A stretch of DNA of 64,000 nt from Deltaproteobacteria bacterium (GTDB taxonomy: Bacteria; Desulfobacterota; GWC2-55-46), in NCBI GenBank assembly GCA_016182655.1, contig JACPGB010000022.1:1-64000 (forward strand), read 5' to 3'. This document shows, one piece after another, positions 1 through 9,089 of the stretch (its first letter is position 1; each line of letters opens with the position of its first letter). The position numbers and the translations under genes were made by a program. The notes beneath the pieces were generated by a model. That model was not told the origin of the DNA. It ran no database searches and saw only the letters and a list, made by a program, of their open reading frames with translations.

Positions 1-121
1 AGAAAAGAATGGAGAGCACGACGGCCCAGAATATGGGGACGAAGAACGGGGCCATGACCAGGTACATGAGATAGCCGACGACGAGCGCGAGGATAAGGGT
101 TATTAGGTATTCTGATTTCAT
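1..121 (-). CDS. AI-2E family transporter, N-terminal fragment
   Basis: The first 40 codons of a minus-strand gene are present; the rest lies outside the window. The start is an ATG at 121 preceded by a purine-rich GAGGGGGAT ribosome-binding site. The peptide is almost entirely hydrophobic, with two closely spaced membrane segments and the phrase APFFVPIFWAVVLSILF. That phrase is typical of the N-terminus of AI-2E/PerM-type exporters, where a Pro-Phe pair is followed by a membrane helix with a W-A-x-x-L pattern. The substrate cannot be judged. Confidence is limited by the short fragment. Confidence 0.6.
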   Translation of the reverse strand, partial: MKSEYLITLILALVVGYLMYLVMAPFFVPIFWAVVLSILF

Positions 122-130
122 ATCCCCCTC

Positions 131-278
131 AGGCTGTTCAAAAAGTCCATCTGCTTTGTTGTCATCGTCGCTCGTCTCTGCGGCGTACATAAAGAGTACG
201 CCTCGCGCCTCGCTCCTCGACGCCTCGCATCTGGAGCTTTTTGATTCAGCCTGTCCGGGTTTCTTAACGGCCTGTTAG
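131..278. repeat. 148-bp dispersed intergenic palindromic repeat, copy 1
   Basis: This segment matches a segment of equal length at 28831-28978. Shared landmarks are AAAAAGTCCATCTGCTTTGTTG, an inner hairpin GCGTAC...GTACGC, the block CTCCTCGACGCCTCGCAT and GGAGCTTTTTGA. The outer ends are imperfect inverted repeats (AAAAAGTCC... and ...GGAGCTTTTT). It has no coding capacity and resembles a non-autonomous MITE or REP-like element. Confidence 0.75.
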
Positions 279-393
279 CGCAAAGACATCTTTCAGAGAG
301 AACTTTCTTTTTGATTTTGCCGTCCCTTCCCAGTATAATAATATTTTATTAAATTACAAGGGTTTTGAACTAAAGAAGGGGTTTAAAGGGAAT

Positions 394-1398
394 ATGACGA
401 AGGCCGTAGCGTTGCTCTCCGGGGGGCTCGACAGCACCCTCGCGGTAAAGATGATAATCGAACAGGGCATAGAGGTCCACGCCCTCAATTTCACCTCGGC
501 TTTCTGCACCTGCAACCACGGCGGCAAGGACGGCGGCGGTTGCAGGAGCGAGTCAAAACGGGTCGCCGAGGAGTTCGGGATCACGCTTAAGGTCCTGGCG
601 AAGGGGGACGACTACATAGATATCGTCCGGAACCCGAGGCACGGCTACGGCAAGGGGGTAAACCCGTGCGTCGACTGCCGCGTCTACATGTTCAAGCAGG
701 CAAAGGCGTACATGGAGGAGATAGGGGCGTCGTTCGTCTTGACCGGAGAGGTCTTGGGCCAGAGGCCCATGAGCCAGAGAAAGGACGCCTTCAGGATAAT
801 AGAGAGGGAGAGCGGCCTCGAAGGGTTGGTATTGAGGCCCCTGAGCGCAAAGCAACTCGAGCCGACGATACCGGAAAAGCTCGGGCTCGTCGACAGGGAG
901 AAGCTCCTCGCGGTCCTCGGGAGGTCCAGAAAAGACCAGATGGAGCTCGCCGAGGAGTACAACATAAACGACTATCCGTGCCCGTCCGGGGGTTGTCTGC
1001 TGACCGACAAGATATTCTCGAAGAAGGTCAGGGACCTGATATTCAACAAGAAGGACGTCAGCAAGAAAGACCTCGCGCTTCTAAAATCCGGCAGGCACTT
1101 CAGGTACAACGGCGTGAAGATCGTCATGGGCAAGAACGAATCCGACAACGCGAAGCTCAAGAACCTCGTCCAGCCCGGCGACACGCTTATCGAGCCCTCG
1201 GGGTTCCCGGGCCCGGTCGCCATAGTCGCCGGTGAGATAGACGACGCGATCGCCTTCGCGGGCGGGCTCATCGTGAAGTACGCGCTCGACAAGGCCGGGG
1301 CCGACCCCGTCGTGACGGTATCACGTAACGGCGAGGCGAGGGAGATGCGTCCCGTACCTGTCTCGGACGTCATGGTCGAGGAGACGCGCATATGCTGA
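394..1398 (+). CDS. ThiI/MnmA-like PP-loop ATPase, putative tRNA or sulfur-transfer enzyme
   Basis: This is a 334-residue cytoplasmic protein. An N-terminal PP-loop ATPase motif SGGLDS (residues 9-14) activates a substrate by adenylation. Cysteine pairs follow at C92/C95 (PCVDCR) and C196/C201 (CPSGGCLLTD). The architecture matches a bacterial family often annotated as a tRNA thiolation enzyme: a ThiI-like PP-loop domain followed by an NFACT-R_2-like C-terminal domain. The exact substrate is unknown. The gene overlaps the next one by 7 nt, so the two are probably translationally coupled, and both are PP-loop sulfur-type enzymes. The ATG at 394 follows an AAGGG ribosome-binding site. Confidence 0.75.
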   Translation: MTKAVALLSGGLDSTLAVKMIIEQGIEVHALNFTSAFCTCNHGGKDGGGCRSESKRVAEEFGITLKVLAKGDDYIDIVRNPRHGYGKGVNPCVDCRVYMFKQAKAYMEEIGASFVLTGEVLGQRPMSQRKDAFRIIERESGLEGLVLRPLSAKQLEPTIPEKLGLVDREKLLAVLGRSRKDQMELAEEYNINDYPCPSGGCLLTDKIFSKKVRDLIFNKKDVSKKDLALLKSGRHFRYNGVKIVMGKNESDNAKLKNLVQPGDTLIEPSGFPGPVAIVAGEIDDAIAFAGGLIVKYALDKAGADPVVTVSRNGEAREMRPVPVSDVMVEETRIC

Positions 1399-2267
1399 AC
1401 AACGAGGCCGTCGTATACGCCGGGGGCAAGGACCTCCGCATAACCGAAGAGAAAAAAACGCTCGCGCTTAAGAAGCTCGAAAGGCTTCAAGGCATCTTGA
1501 AAGACATGGGCTCATTGCTCGTCGCCTTCTCGGGCGGGGTCGACTCGACCTTCCTGCTTAAAGTCGCCTCGGACTCGCTCGGAGAGAAGTGCGCGGCCAT
1601 AACCGCTACATCCCCGACCTATCCGGAAAGGGAGTTCAAGGAGGCTCTCCGCCTCGCGGACTCGATGAAGGTCAGGCACATAATAGTGGAATCCAACGAG
1701 CTCCTGATCCCGAACTTCGCCGACAACACCGAAAAGAGGTGCTATTACTGCAAGAGCGAGCTGTTTAAAATTTCGGTCGACAACGCGCGCTCGCTCGGTT
1801 TCTCCCATGTCGCCGACGGCTCGAACGCCGACGACCTGCTGGATTACAGGCCCGGCAAGACCGCGGCAAACGAGCTCGGCGTAAGAAGCCCCCTTCAGGA
1901 GGCGGGACTTACCAAAGATGAGATAAGGATACTTAGCCGCGACATGGACCTGCCCACCTGGGACAAGCAGTCCTTCGCATGCCTCTCTTCCCGCTTCCCT
2001 TACGGGACGGCGATAACGGAAGAGAGGCTCTCGATGGTCTCCGAAGGCGAAGACCTTCTCCGCGACCTTGGGTTCACCCAGTTCAGGGTCAGATACCACG
2101 GCGAGACCGTAAGGATAGAGGTAGAGCCGAAGGCGATTGCAAGGTTCCTCGACGAAGAGATGAGAAAAAAGATAGTCGCGGGCTTTAAAGACATAGGCTT
2201 TATCTACATAACCCTCGACCTCCAGGGCTACAGGACAGGCTCCATGAACGAGGTGCTCGGAAGCTGA
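1392..2267 (+). CDS. larE: ATP-dependent sacrificial sulfur transferase LarE-like
   Basis: This 291-residue PP-loop enzyme has SGGVDS at residues 47-52, RCYYCK at 116-121 and ACLSSRFPYG at 196-205. The last block is the LarE signature that carries the cysteine donating sulfur (C197 here). In the known pathway LarE converts the LarB product P2CMN to P2TMN on the way to the nickel-pincer nucleotide cofactor of lactate racemase. No larA, larB or larC lies in the window, so this is an orphan LarE or a paralogue used in another thiolation. Its ATG lies inside the last codons of the preceding gene. The N-terminus before the PP-loop is about 20 residues longer than usual. Confidence 0.85.
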   Translation: MLNNEAVVYAGGKDLRITEEKKTLALKKLERLQGILKDMGSLLVAFSGGVDSTFLLKVASDSLGEKCAAITATSPTYPEREFKEALRLADSMKVRHIIVESNELLIPNFADNTEKRCYYCKSELFKISVDNARSLGFSHVADGSNADDLLDYRPGKTAANELGVRSPLQEAGLTKDEIRILSRDMDLPTWDKQSFACLSSRFPYGTAITEERLSMVSEGEDLLRDLGFTQFRVRYHGETVRIEVEPKAIARFLDEEMRKKIVAGFKDIGFIYITLDLQGYRTGSMNEVLGS

Positions 2268-2286
2268 GGCCGCAAGGCATAGAACA

Positions 2287-2322
2287 TTAGAGAGAACCTT
2301 TTTATAAAAAGGTTCTCTCTAA
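2287..2322. terminator. Perfect 36-bp palindrome after larE
   Basis: Two 18-nt arms, TTAGAGAGAACCTTTTTA and its exact complement, meet with no spacer. The palindrome starts 20 nt after the larE stop. It could act as a bidirectional terminator between larE and the convergent gene at 2599-5328, but no long T-tract follows. Confidence 0.55.
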
Positions 2323-2468
2323 AACTCTCTCCAAAAATTTTTAGTTCCCTTACAGCCCCCCTGATACACGATTAAGAGTCCCTTTTACATCGTATAATTT
2401 TTGGCTTTTTGAAATGGCATTTTCAGGGGGGCTGTAAGGGAAGAGCTAAAAGTCTTTGAAGGGGGTCT
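2323..2468. repeat. MITE-like inverted-repeat element
   Basis: A perfect 20-nt inverted repeat (TTCCCTTACAGCCCCCCTGA at 2345-2364, complement at 2423-2442) encloses about 58 nt of AT-rich sequence. Imperfect pairing extends outward through TTTTAG and the CTCTCC/GGAGGG-like flanks to about 45 nt per arm. No open reading frame is present. It looks like a small non-autonomous element or its relic. Confidence 0.6.
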
Positions 2469-2475
2469 TAGGGGT

Positions 2476-2493
2476 CCTCGCCGGACGGGCAAA
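2476..2493. repeat. GCCGGACGGGCAAA intergenic motif
   Basis: CCTCGCCGGACGGGCAAA occurs here and recurs, in either orientation, in other intergenic gaps near 19071, 30244, 30292, 34012 and 34102. The core GCC-GGACG-GGC can form a small hairpin. It marks a dispersed repeat family in this genome. Confidence 0.6.
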
Positions 2494-2598
2494 GCAGTAT
2501 CAAAATGGTTAAGCATTTATTGGTTTTTAAGGTCCCGACCGGCTTTGGCGGCGCGCCGAGCGCAACCTTTCTACAGAAAGTTTCCCCCTAATATTTCT

Positions 2599-5328
2599 TT
2601 ACCTCGCGGGTCTCAAGTCCCCCGAGGTCTCTCTCCGGGCCTCGTCCAGCCACTGGTGGAAGTGGAATTTGACGAGTTGTTTGAAGAACTCGCCTTCGGC
2701 GTTGAGCATCTCGTATATGACCATCGGGATGTTGGCTTCGAAGCCCTTGAATATGACCTCGCCGCTTTTGAAAAAGGCCTCTATCCGTTCCGAGTTTTTT
2801 ATCGTCTCGGTCGAGAACCAGAATTCGAGCGGGGTCACGGGGAAGAAGAAGGAGTCCCGTATGGCGCTGTCGAGGTCTTTGGGCTCGACCGTCTTTTTGA
2901 AGAAGAACTTGGTGCCTTTCTTCTCGCGCATGTAGGCCTCGAGCGCGTTCACGCTTATCGCCTGCCCCTTGTTGTAGATGTCGGTCGTCGAGGAGATGAG
3001 CCTTAGGTTTGTGAAGGTCTCTCCCGCGATTATCTTTTTAAGGTCAGTGAAGAACTCGTTCGCCATTATCTGCGTCATCGCCTGCGCGGAGGCGGGCTTG
3101 CCCGAGCCGATGAGTTTCTCGAAGGCGCTGTCGAGCTCGGGCGGCATCTTTATGGAGAATACGCGGTCGATGTAGACGTCGAACGGGTATTTTATCTTCT
3201 GCTTGCGCTTGAGCCTTTCGTTTTCGAGGAGGAGCTCGAGCTTGGCCCTTACCATCGGGTTCCTGAATGTGCCTCTGGCCGCCTCGTTGATCTTCTCCCC
3301 TATCGCGACCTTGACCGGGCCGGAGAACTCGCCCTTCGGCTCTATGACGGTCGTCTCGGCCTTGGCGCCGTAGGCGATATAGAGCCCGGCCTCGAGCTCG
3401 CCTTTTATCGCGGCCTCGATCTCGTCCCTGTAGGTGTTCTCGAGCCTGTGCTCCTCTTCGCCGAGGGATACGAGCTTCAATTCCACGCCAGGCTCTTTCC
3501 GCTCGAGCGCCCTTTGCAGTTCGGTCCGCCTCTGTTTAAGCGCATCTCTTTTTTCCTCGAAGGACTTGTGGACGGAGTCGAGTATCTCCTCGTTCCTCAT
3601 GGGCGGGAGTTTTTTCGCGAGCTGGTCCCTGTAGCGCCTTATTATCTGCTGAATGTCGCATGCGAGTGCTATGAGGTAGCTTACGCCGCCCGAGAATATC
3701 GCGGCGTCGCCGGGGAGGTTCGTGAGATTTATGCCGCGCTCGTCGCTCGAGACCCCTATGCCCGCGCCGTACTGGGATGCGGCGTTGAGTATCGGCTTGT
3801 AGAAGTGCTCCTTCATGAACTCGGCCATCGCTATCTCTTTTACCTTGAGCGTCTTCCGGGTAAAGTCCTTCATGTCGATGAAGAGCTGGCCTTCCTCCTC
3901 GGTGGTAAGGGTCTTCAAGATGGGTCTGTCGTCGGTCGAGAACCTGTAGAGGCGTCCCCTGTTGTATTCCTCGACGAGCATGTTCTGGTTGAACTCGCCC
4001 CGCCTGTCGGAGAGGTAGCCGCGCATCGGCCCCTCGAAGCTCTCTATGTGGTCGTCGAGGGCCGAGGCGCAGTAGCCTTCGATGAGCGGCAGGATCGATT
4101 CGAACTCCTTTTTGGGGCTTTTGAGCAGGCCGCCGAAGAGCGATTTTTTTGAGGACAGGAAGGATTGGAGCGAGTTTATCGTATCGACCCTGCCCGCGTC
4201 CTTCGTGAACCTTTTCTTGATGTCGTCGAGGGCTTTTAAGAGGTTCTGGGAAGTCTTCTGGTCGTCCAGGATGTTCCTTATGAGCCGGTCCTCGTTAAGC
4301 GCGTCGTAGAGGACCGACTGGACCTCGGTGCCCGGTATGTCGAACTCCGCGAGATAGGCGAGCGATTCTTCCCTGAACCGCGCCGTTTCGTAATTGGCCT
4401 GGAGGGACTCCATTATGTCGGACTTATGCCTGATGTTCGCGGAGAGCGAGCTTATGAGGTCAGCCGAGGCGGACTTGCCCGATACAGCCGGGGCGTAGCC
4501 CGAGACGAGCTCGATGACCTCGGCGTTGATCCCGTACGGGTTGAGGGTGTTGGCGAACAGGGACTGCGGAATGGAGAGGAACGATTTCGGCGTAAGCGCG
4601 GAGTGTAACAGCGCGTCGTTAAGCGGTGTATACGCCGTAGCGCCCTGGCCCTTGAGCTTGTCGAGCGTTTGCCTTATGGCGGTCCTCAAGGCGACAAAGA
4701 GCGCCATGCCGACGGCGAGGTCGATCTTTTCGTAGGTGAGCCCCTTTATCCTGAAGCTCTTTACCTTTTCCTTCTTCTTTCTTACCGTATTTACGGCCGC
4801 AAGTAGGGCGAGGTACGCGGTCCTCTCTTCGCCCCCGTGGCGCGCCTCGTCCTTAAGCGCCTTTTCGACGAGCTCGGAGGCCCATTTGACGAACTTCCTG
4901 CCGTGGCCGTCGCCAGTGAGCCAACCGGAGAGAAGGGAGCTGTCGAGAAAAGGTGTGGACGAGAGTATTTCGGCAGCGAGCCTCTTCTCCATGGAGTCCG
5001 AGATAAAGAGGTCGGTCCTGAAGGTCTTGTCCTTTATCGGGGGGACGGTGAAGAGGATGGGCTGTGGGCCGCCCTCCCTGCCTTCTATCGAAGGGGGCGA
5101 ATACCTCTTGACCATGAGGGCGACGAGCGATTGCACCGCGTTATCGGCGAACGCCTCGTCGTCGGCGCCCATGTGGAACGGGATCTTGAGCTCGGCGATG
5201 GTCTCGCCGTGCCTGAAGCGGAGCGACCTTGGCTCTATGGTCCAGGGGCGGCCGTTGGCGACGTCGAGTCCGAGTTTTAGAAGCGCGTCCAGAGTCTTGA
5301 GACGCTCATCGGGGTATGCTGAAGGCAT
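2599..5328 (-). CDS. Large protein with divergent class III nucleotide cyclase domain
   Basis: This 909-residue protein has no signal peptide or membrane helices. Residues 1-470 are alpha-helical and unrecognised. From about residue 480 a class III adenylate/guanylate cyclase fold can be followed: LFIDMKDFT (first metal Asp D485), LPGDAAIF (second metal Asp D541), GLYIAYGAKAE (about 648) and VAIGEKINEAARG (672-686). The last block matches the canonical IGDxVNxAAR, with N681 and R685 retained. A charged helical insertion of about 80 residues (565-645) splits the domain. The lysine usually four residues before the second metal Asp is an Asn (N537), so substrate choice, or activity itself, is uncertain. 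The C-terminal 220 residues are of unknown function. It is convergent with larE and has no operon partner. Confidence 0.7.
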   Translation of the reverse strand: MPSAYPDERLKTLDALLKLGLDVANGRPWTIEPRSLRFRHGETIAELKIPFHMGADDEAFADNAVQSLVALMVKRYSPPSIEGREGGPQPILFTVPPIKDKTFRTDLFISDSMEKRLAAEILSSTPFLDSSLLSGWLTGDGHGRKFVKWASELVEKALKDEARHGGEERTAYLALLAAVNTVRKKKEKVKSFRIKGLTYEKIDLAVGMALFVALRTAIRQTLDKLKGQGATAYTPLNDALLHSALTPKSFLSIPQSLFANTLNPYGINAEVIELVSGYAPAVSGKSASADLISSLSANIRHKSDIMESLQANYETARFREESLAYLAEFDIPGTEVQSVLYDALNEDRLIRNILDDQKTSQNLLKALDDIKKRFTKDAGRVDTINSLQSFLSSKKSLFGGLLKSPKKEFESILPLIEGYCASALDDHIESFEGPMRGYLSDRRGEFNQNMLVEEYNRGRLYRFSTDDRPILKTLTTEEEGQLFIDMKDFTRKTLKVKEIAMAEFMKEHFYKPILNAASQYGAGIGVSSDERGINLTNLPGDAAIFSGGVSYLIALACDIQQIIRRYRDQLAKKLPPMRNEEILDSVHKSFEEKRDALKQRRTELQRALERKEPGVELKLVSLGEEEHRLENTYRDEIEAAIKGELEAGLYIAYGAKAETTVIEPKGEFSGPVKVAIGEKINEAARGTFRNPMVRAKLELLLENERLKRKQKIKYPFDVYIDRVFSIKMPPELDSAFEKLIGSGKPASAQAMTQIMANEFFTDLKKIIAGETFTNLRLISSTTDIYNKGQAISVNALEAYMREKKGTKFFFKKTVEPKDLDSAIRDSFFFPVTPLEFWFSTETIKNSERIEAFFKSGEVIFKGFEANIPMVIYEMLNAEGEFFKQLVKFHFHQWLDEARRETSGDLRPAR

Positions 5329-5662
5329 CTTGTTCCATGTTCTAAAGAAAATCGCTGAAATTACCGATATTTCCAGTGAATTTTATAATAAATAACCGGT
5401 TAAATCAAGCATGTAAGTCACAAGGCTGCCTTCTAAAAATTAGGAATTTTTTCTGAGGTCAAGGAAGGGTGGAAATAAAAAGCGCAGCATATATGGGAAT
5501 ATGTGAGCATTTTTATTTACGCCCTGACACAGAGATCAGGAAAAAGAACAATTTTTAGAGGTAGCCGCAAGATTATAACCTTGTATGTTCCTCCTAAAAT
5601 AGTTAAAATAATCCAATTAAGACGGTATCTTGCACAGGTTTGGGGGCTCCCCCGGGTAAAAG
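5329..5662. other. Divergent intergenic region
   Basis: This AT-rich gap separates two divergently transcribed genes and should hold promoters for both, including the start of the glycosyltransferase run. A weak sigma70-like pair for the plus strand is TTGTAT (5581-5586), a 17-nt spacer and TAAAAT (5604-5609). No RNA gene or credible small ORF was recognised. Confidence 0.4.
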
Positions 5663-7567
5663 ATGAGTATCGGTCCTTCGGCAAACCATACAGGCGAAGC
5701 AACTGGGTTTAAAGAGAAAGACCTCTTCCTTCCGGCGGTCCTGTCCGTCGTCGCAATAATAGCAGTCGCGTATTCGAATACCCTCTTTGGACCGTTCCAG
5801 TTCGACGACCACCTCTATGTCATAGACTACAACAGGGGCAAGGGGCTCGGCGCGTTCTGGCCGCCATCGGGGACGCGGTATGTCACATATCTCACCTTCG
5901 CCCTTAACTACCGGTTCGGCGGGCTCTCTACAACAGGCTATCACATCGTAAACGTCATCATACACGCGCTGAATTCCATCGGCGTCTACCTTCTCGTGGC
6001 AGGGATATCGAGGACGCCGCTTTTAAAGGGCAGGGTCGCGTCCGCTAACGCGATTGCGCTCTTTTCAGCGGTCCTCTATGCCGCGCACCCGGTGCAGACC
6101 GAGGCGATAACCTACATAAGCCAGAGGTTCGCCTCGCTCGCCACGCTCTTCTACGTCTATTCTATCGTCTTTTACCTTAAATGGCGTCTTGCTAATGGTC
6201 CGCGCCAAAGATGGTTTTTTTATATCCTACCGATAGCCCTCGTTGTGCTCGCGCAGAAGACAAAGGAGATAGCCTTTACGCTCCCGTTCATGCTTGCCTT
6301 CCTTGAGTTCGCGCTCTTTGAAAAGGGGAGGTACGGAAGCAGGGTGGCGCGTCTCGTCCCGTTCGCGTTATGCCTTCTCATAATACCGCTCACCGTCTAC
6401 GGCCACGACCTCCTCCTCTGGGGCGGGGACAAGGCCGTCGGCGACGAGGTGAGAAACCTTCAGCTAAAGGACCTCCATTCCATATCGAGGCACGATTACC
6501 TCTTGACCCAGTTCAGGGTCATCGTCACTTATCTCAGGCTACTCGTCCTTCCGACAGGGCAGAACCTCGACTACGACTACCCGATGTACCGGTCGATTGC
6601 CGAGCCTGCGGTATTCCTTTCCATGATATTCATAGCGTCGGTATTCTTTTTCGGCTTATGGCTCTTTGCGCGCTCGATACGGAAGGGCGGCGGGTACGGC
6701 GCTCTCGCGGGCCTCGGCGTCATCTGGTTCTTTGTGACGATATCGATCGAGTCCTCGATAATACCGATAAAGGACCTGATATTCGAGCACAGGCTCTATC
6801 TGCCGAGTGTAGGGGCCGCGCTCTTCGCGGCGACCGCCATTTTTTCCCTGAAGGACAGATTCGCCCCCGGCCTTAAGACTTCCGTTTTTACCGCCCTTGC
6901 GGTAGTGGTATTCGCGGCACCGCTCGGAGCCGCGACTTATTCAAGAAACTCGCTCTGGACCGACGAGGCGGCCATATTCGAGGACGCGGCGAAAAAGTCC
7001 CCAGGCAAGGAACGGGTCCATTACAACCTCGCGTGGGCCTACCAGGGGAAAGGTGAGAAGGCAAAGGCGATAGAGCATTACAAGGAGACGATACGCCTTA
7101 AGCCGGACAAGGACAAGGCCCACTATAACCTCGCTGTCCTGTACCAGTCGACGGGGGACAGGGCCGGGGCGCTCAAGCACTTCAAGGAGGCGGTCAATAT
7201 CTCGCCGCGAAACGCGACAGCCTGGTACAACATGGCCGCCATTTACCACGATATGGGCGACGACTCCGGCGCCATAGAGAGGTACGCCGAGGCGATACGG
7301 ATAAACCCCGGGTACGAGGACGCGCACTTTAACATCGCCTGGCTCTATAAGGAGATTGGGGACTACAGGCGCGCCGAGGCGCACTTCAGCGCGGTAATAG
7401 CGCTCGACCCCGGGAGCGCGGACGCCCATTACAACCTCGGGCTTGTGTATTCGAAGGCCGGAAGAGGCGACCTCGCGGCCGGCGAGCTCAATTCAGCCCT
7501 TGCGATAGACCCGAATTATACCGAGGCGGCTCTGGAGCTTTCGAGGGTCATGAAGGCGGCGAAGTAG
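5663..7567 (+). CDS. TMTC-like GT-C glycosyltransferase with C-terminal TPRs (paralogue 1)
   Basis: This 634-residue polytopic membrane protein has about ten hydrophobic segments followed by roughly five TPR units from residue 450 to the end (repeats of the type HYNLAxxYxxxGxxxxAIxxY). The first extracytoplasmic loop carries the acidic pair FQFDD (D48/D49) expected of lipid-phosphate-sugar dependent GT-C enzymes. HPVQTEAITYISQRFASLA and a KEIAFTLPF helix are family landmarks. This arrangement matches eukaryotic TMTC O-mannosyltransferases (DUF1736 plus TPR). The inferred role is transfer of a sugar from a polyprenyl-phosphate donor to exported proteins. It is first in a run of six genes with gaps of at most 6 nt. 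It is closest in sequence to the copy at 26831-28825. Confidence 0.75.
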   Translation: MSIGPSANHTGEATGFKEKDLFLPAVLSVVAIIAVAYSNTLFGPFQFDDHLYVIDYNRGKGLGAFWPPSGTRYVTYLTFALNYRFGGLSTTGYHIVNVIIHALNSIGVYLLVAGISRTPLLKGRVASANAIALFSAVLYAAHPVQTEAITYISQRFASLATLFYVYSIVFYLKWRLANGPRQRWFFYILPIALVVLAQKTKEIAFTLPFMLAFLEFALFEKGRYGSRVARLVPFALCLLIIPLTVYGHDLLLWGGDKAVGDEVRNLQLKDLHSISRHDYLLTQFRVIVTYLRLLVLPTGQNLDYDYPMYRSIAEPAVFLSMIFIASVFFFGLWLFARSIRKGGGYGALAGLGVIWFFVTISIESSIIPIKDLIFEHRLYLPSVGAALFAATAIFSLKDRFAPGLKTSVFTALAVVVFAAPLGAATYSRNSLWTDEAAIFEDAAKKSPGKERVHYNLAWAYQGKGEKAKAIEHYKETIRLKPDKDKAHYNLAVLYQSTGDRAGALKHFKEAVNISPRNATAWYNMAAIYHDMGDDSGAIERYAEAIRINPGYEDAHFNIAWLYKEIGDYRRAEAHFSAVIALDPGSADAHYNLGLVYSKAGRGDLAAGELNSALAIDPNYTEAALELSRVMKAAK

Positions 7568-7568
7568 G

Positions 7569-9089
7569 ATGGTGAGAAGGCCGGATAACATCGCCCTTGC
7601 GCTCGTCATCGTCGTGGCCGCTTTCGCGGTCTACGGACAGACGCTCAGAAACGGCTTTGTCTACGACGACAACCACATAATACTCGCGAACGAGTGGATA
7701 AGGGACCCGGCGCGCATACCCGACATACTCACGTCGTCGACTATATTCGCCGACCCTGCGCGCTCCTCGTCGAACACCTACAGGCCGCTCCTCTTCATCG
7801 TGTTCATGGCCGAGGACTTCATGTTCGGGCTCGGTTCCCCCTGGGGTTTTCACCTCGTGAACGTATCGTTGCTTGCGTTGAACGGCTGTCTCCTTTACGG
7901 GATAGCGTTGATGCTGTTTGCGAAGGACGACGCGGGGGGAGGTTTCAGTTACGGGTCTTTGCCCCCGCTCCTCGCCGCGCTTGTCTTTACGCTCCATACG
8001 GTAAATTCGGAGGTCGCCAACTGGGCCTCCGCGCAGGCTGAGCTCCTGTTTACGGCGTTCTTTCTCGCCGCCTTTTGGATATACGCAAAAGGCGGGAGGG
8101 AGTCGGCCGCGAAGGCCGTCGTCCCGGCGCTCCTCTATTTTCTCGCGCTCCTTGTAAAGGAGACGGCTATAATACTCCCCGCGCTCCTCTTCGCCTCAGA
8201 CCTCATCGATGACGGTAGAAAGATCTTCAAGAGGGCGTTCAATTACGCGATATTTTTCGGCACGGCGGTCCTGTACATGGTAATAAGGACATACGCCGTC
8301 GGTGGGTTTGTCCATGAAAAGAAGATTGCCTTCAGCGCCTTCGAGGCCTTCATAAACATATTCCCGCTTATTACGCATTATCTCTCGAAGCTCGTCTATC
8401 CCTCGGGGCTTAGCATCATCTATGAATTCTACCCGGCGCGCTCTTTCGGCGACCAGAGGGTCATTGCGGGTATGATCATCACGGCTGTATTCGTCCTTGC
8501 CGTTGCGGCCGTCAGGCATAGACCCGTAAGGCTCGCCCTTGTCTGGACGGCCCTGCCGATACTCCCGGTCTTGTATATCCCGGCGCTCTCGACCTCTGCG
8601 GCCGCGGACAGGTATCTGTATCTGCCGACTGCCGGGTTCGCCATAATAGTCGCGTCTATCGTCGGCGCATTCATAAGGCGCGCCGGAGCCATAAGGATCA
8701 TTGCCGTGTCAATCTGTTCTCTCGCGCTCCTCTCCTCATACGCGGCCGCCTCTTTCAAGAGAAGCGCCGTCTGGAGGGAGGACTATACCCTATGGGCGGA
8801 CGCGCTTGAAAAGTCGCCGAAGAGCGCGCACGTCCACTACAACTTCGCGTGGTCGAGCCGGACGAAGGGGGACGCGAGGTCCGCTATAGAGCACTACAGG
8901 GAGGCTATCCGCCTCTCTCCGGCCGGCGCGGCAGACGCGCATTACAACCTGGGGCTCATCTATACCGACCAGTACATGTTCGACGAGGCGGACTTCGAGC
9001 TCTCGGCGGCATTGAGTCTCAATCCTGGTTTCGCTCTGGCCTCGGAAGCGCTCGCGAGGGCAAGGGCGCTTAAGGCGATGGAGGAGTGA
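7569..9089 (+). CDS. TMTC-like GT-C glycosyltransferase with TPRs (paralogue 2)
   Basis: This 506-residue protein starts one nt after the previous stop. Its N-terminal helix runs into NGFVYDDNH, with the acidic pair at D33/D34. Further hydrophobic segments follow, then the KETAIILPALL helix, the AAADRYLYLPT motif and an S-x-VWREDYTLWADALEKSP linker. Two to three TPRs start near residue 420. It is the shortest of the full-length paralogues because its TPR region is short. Function is inferred from the TMTC/GT-C architecture; acceptor and sugar are unknown. Confidence 0.75.
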   Translation: MVRRPDNIALALVIVVAAFAVYGQTLRNGFVYDDNHIILANEWIRDPARIPDILTSSTIFADPARSSSNTYRPLLFIVFMAEDFMFGLGSPWGFHLVNVSLLALNGCLLYGIALMLFAKDDAGGGFSYGSLPPLLAALVFTLHTVNSEVANWASAQAELLFTAFFLAAFWIYAKGGRESAAKAVVPALLYFLALLVKETAIILPALLFASDLIDDGRKIFKRAFNYAIFFGTAVLYMVIRTYAVGGFVHEKKIAFSAFEAFINIFPLITHYLSKLVYPSGLSIIYEFYPARSFGDQRVIAGMIITAVFVLAVAAVRHRPVRLALVWTALPILPVLYIPALSTSAAADRYLYLPTAGFAIIVASIVGAFIRRAGAIRIIAVSICSLALLSSYAAASFKRSAVWREDYTLWADALEKSPKSAHVHYNFAWSSRTKGDARSAIEHYREAIRLSPAGAADAHYNLGLIYTDQYMFDEADFELSAALSLNPGFALASEALARARALKAMEE

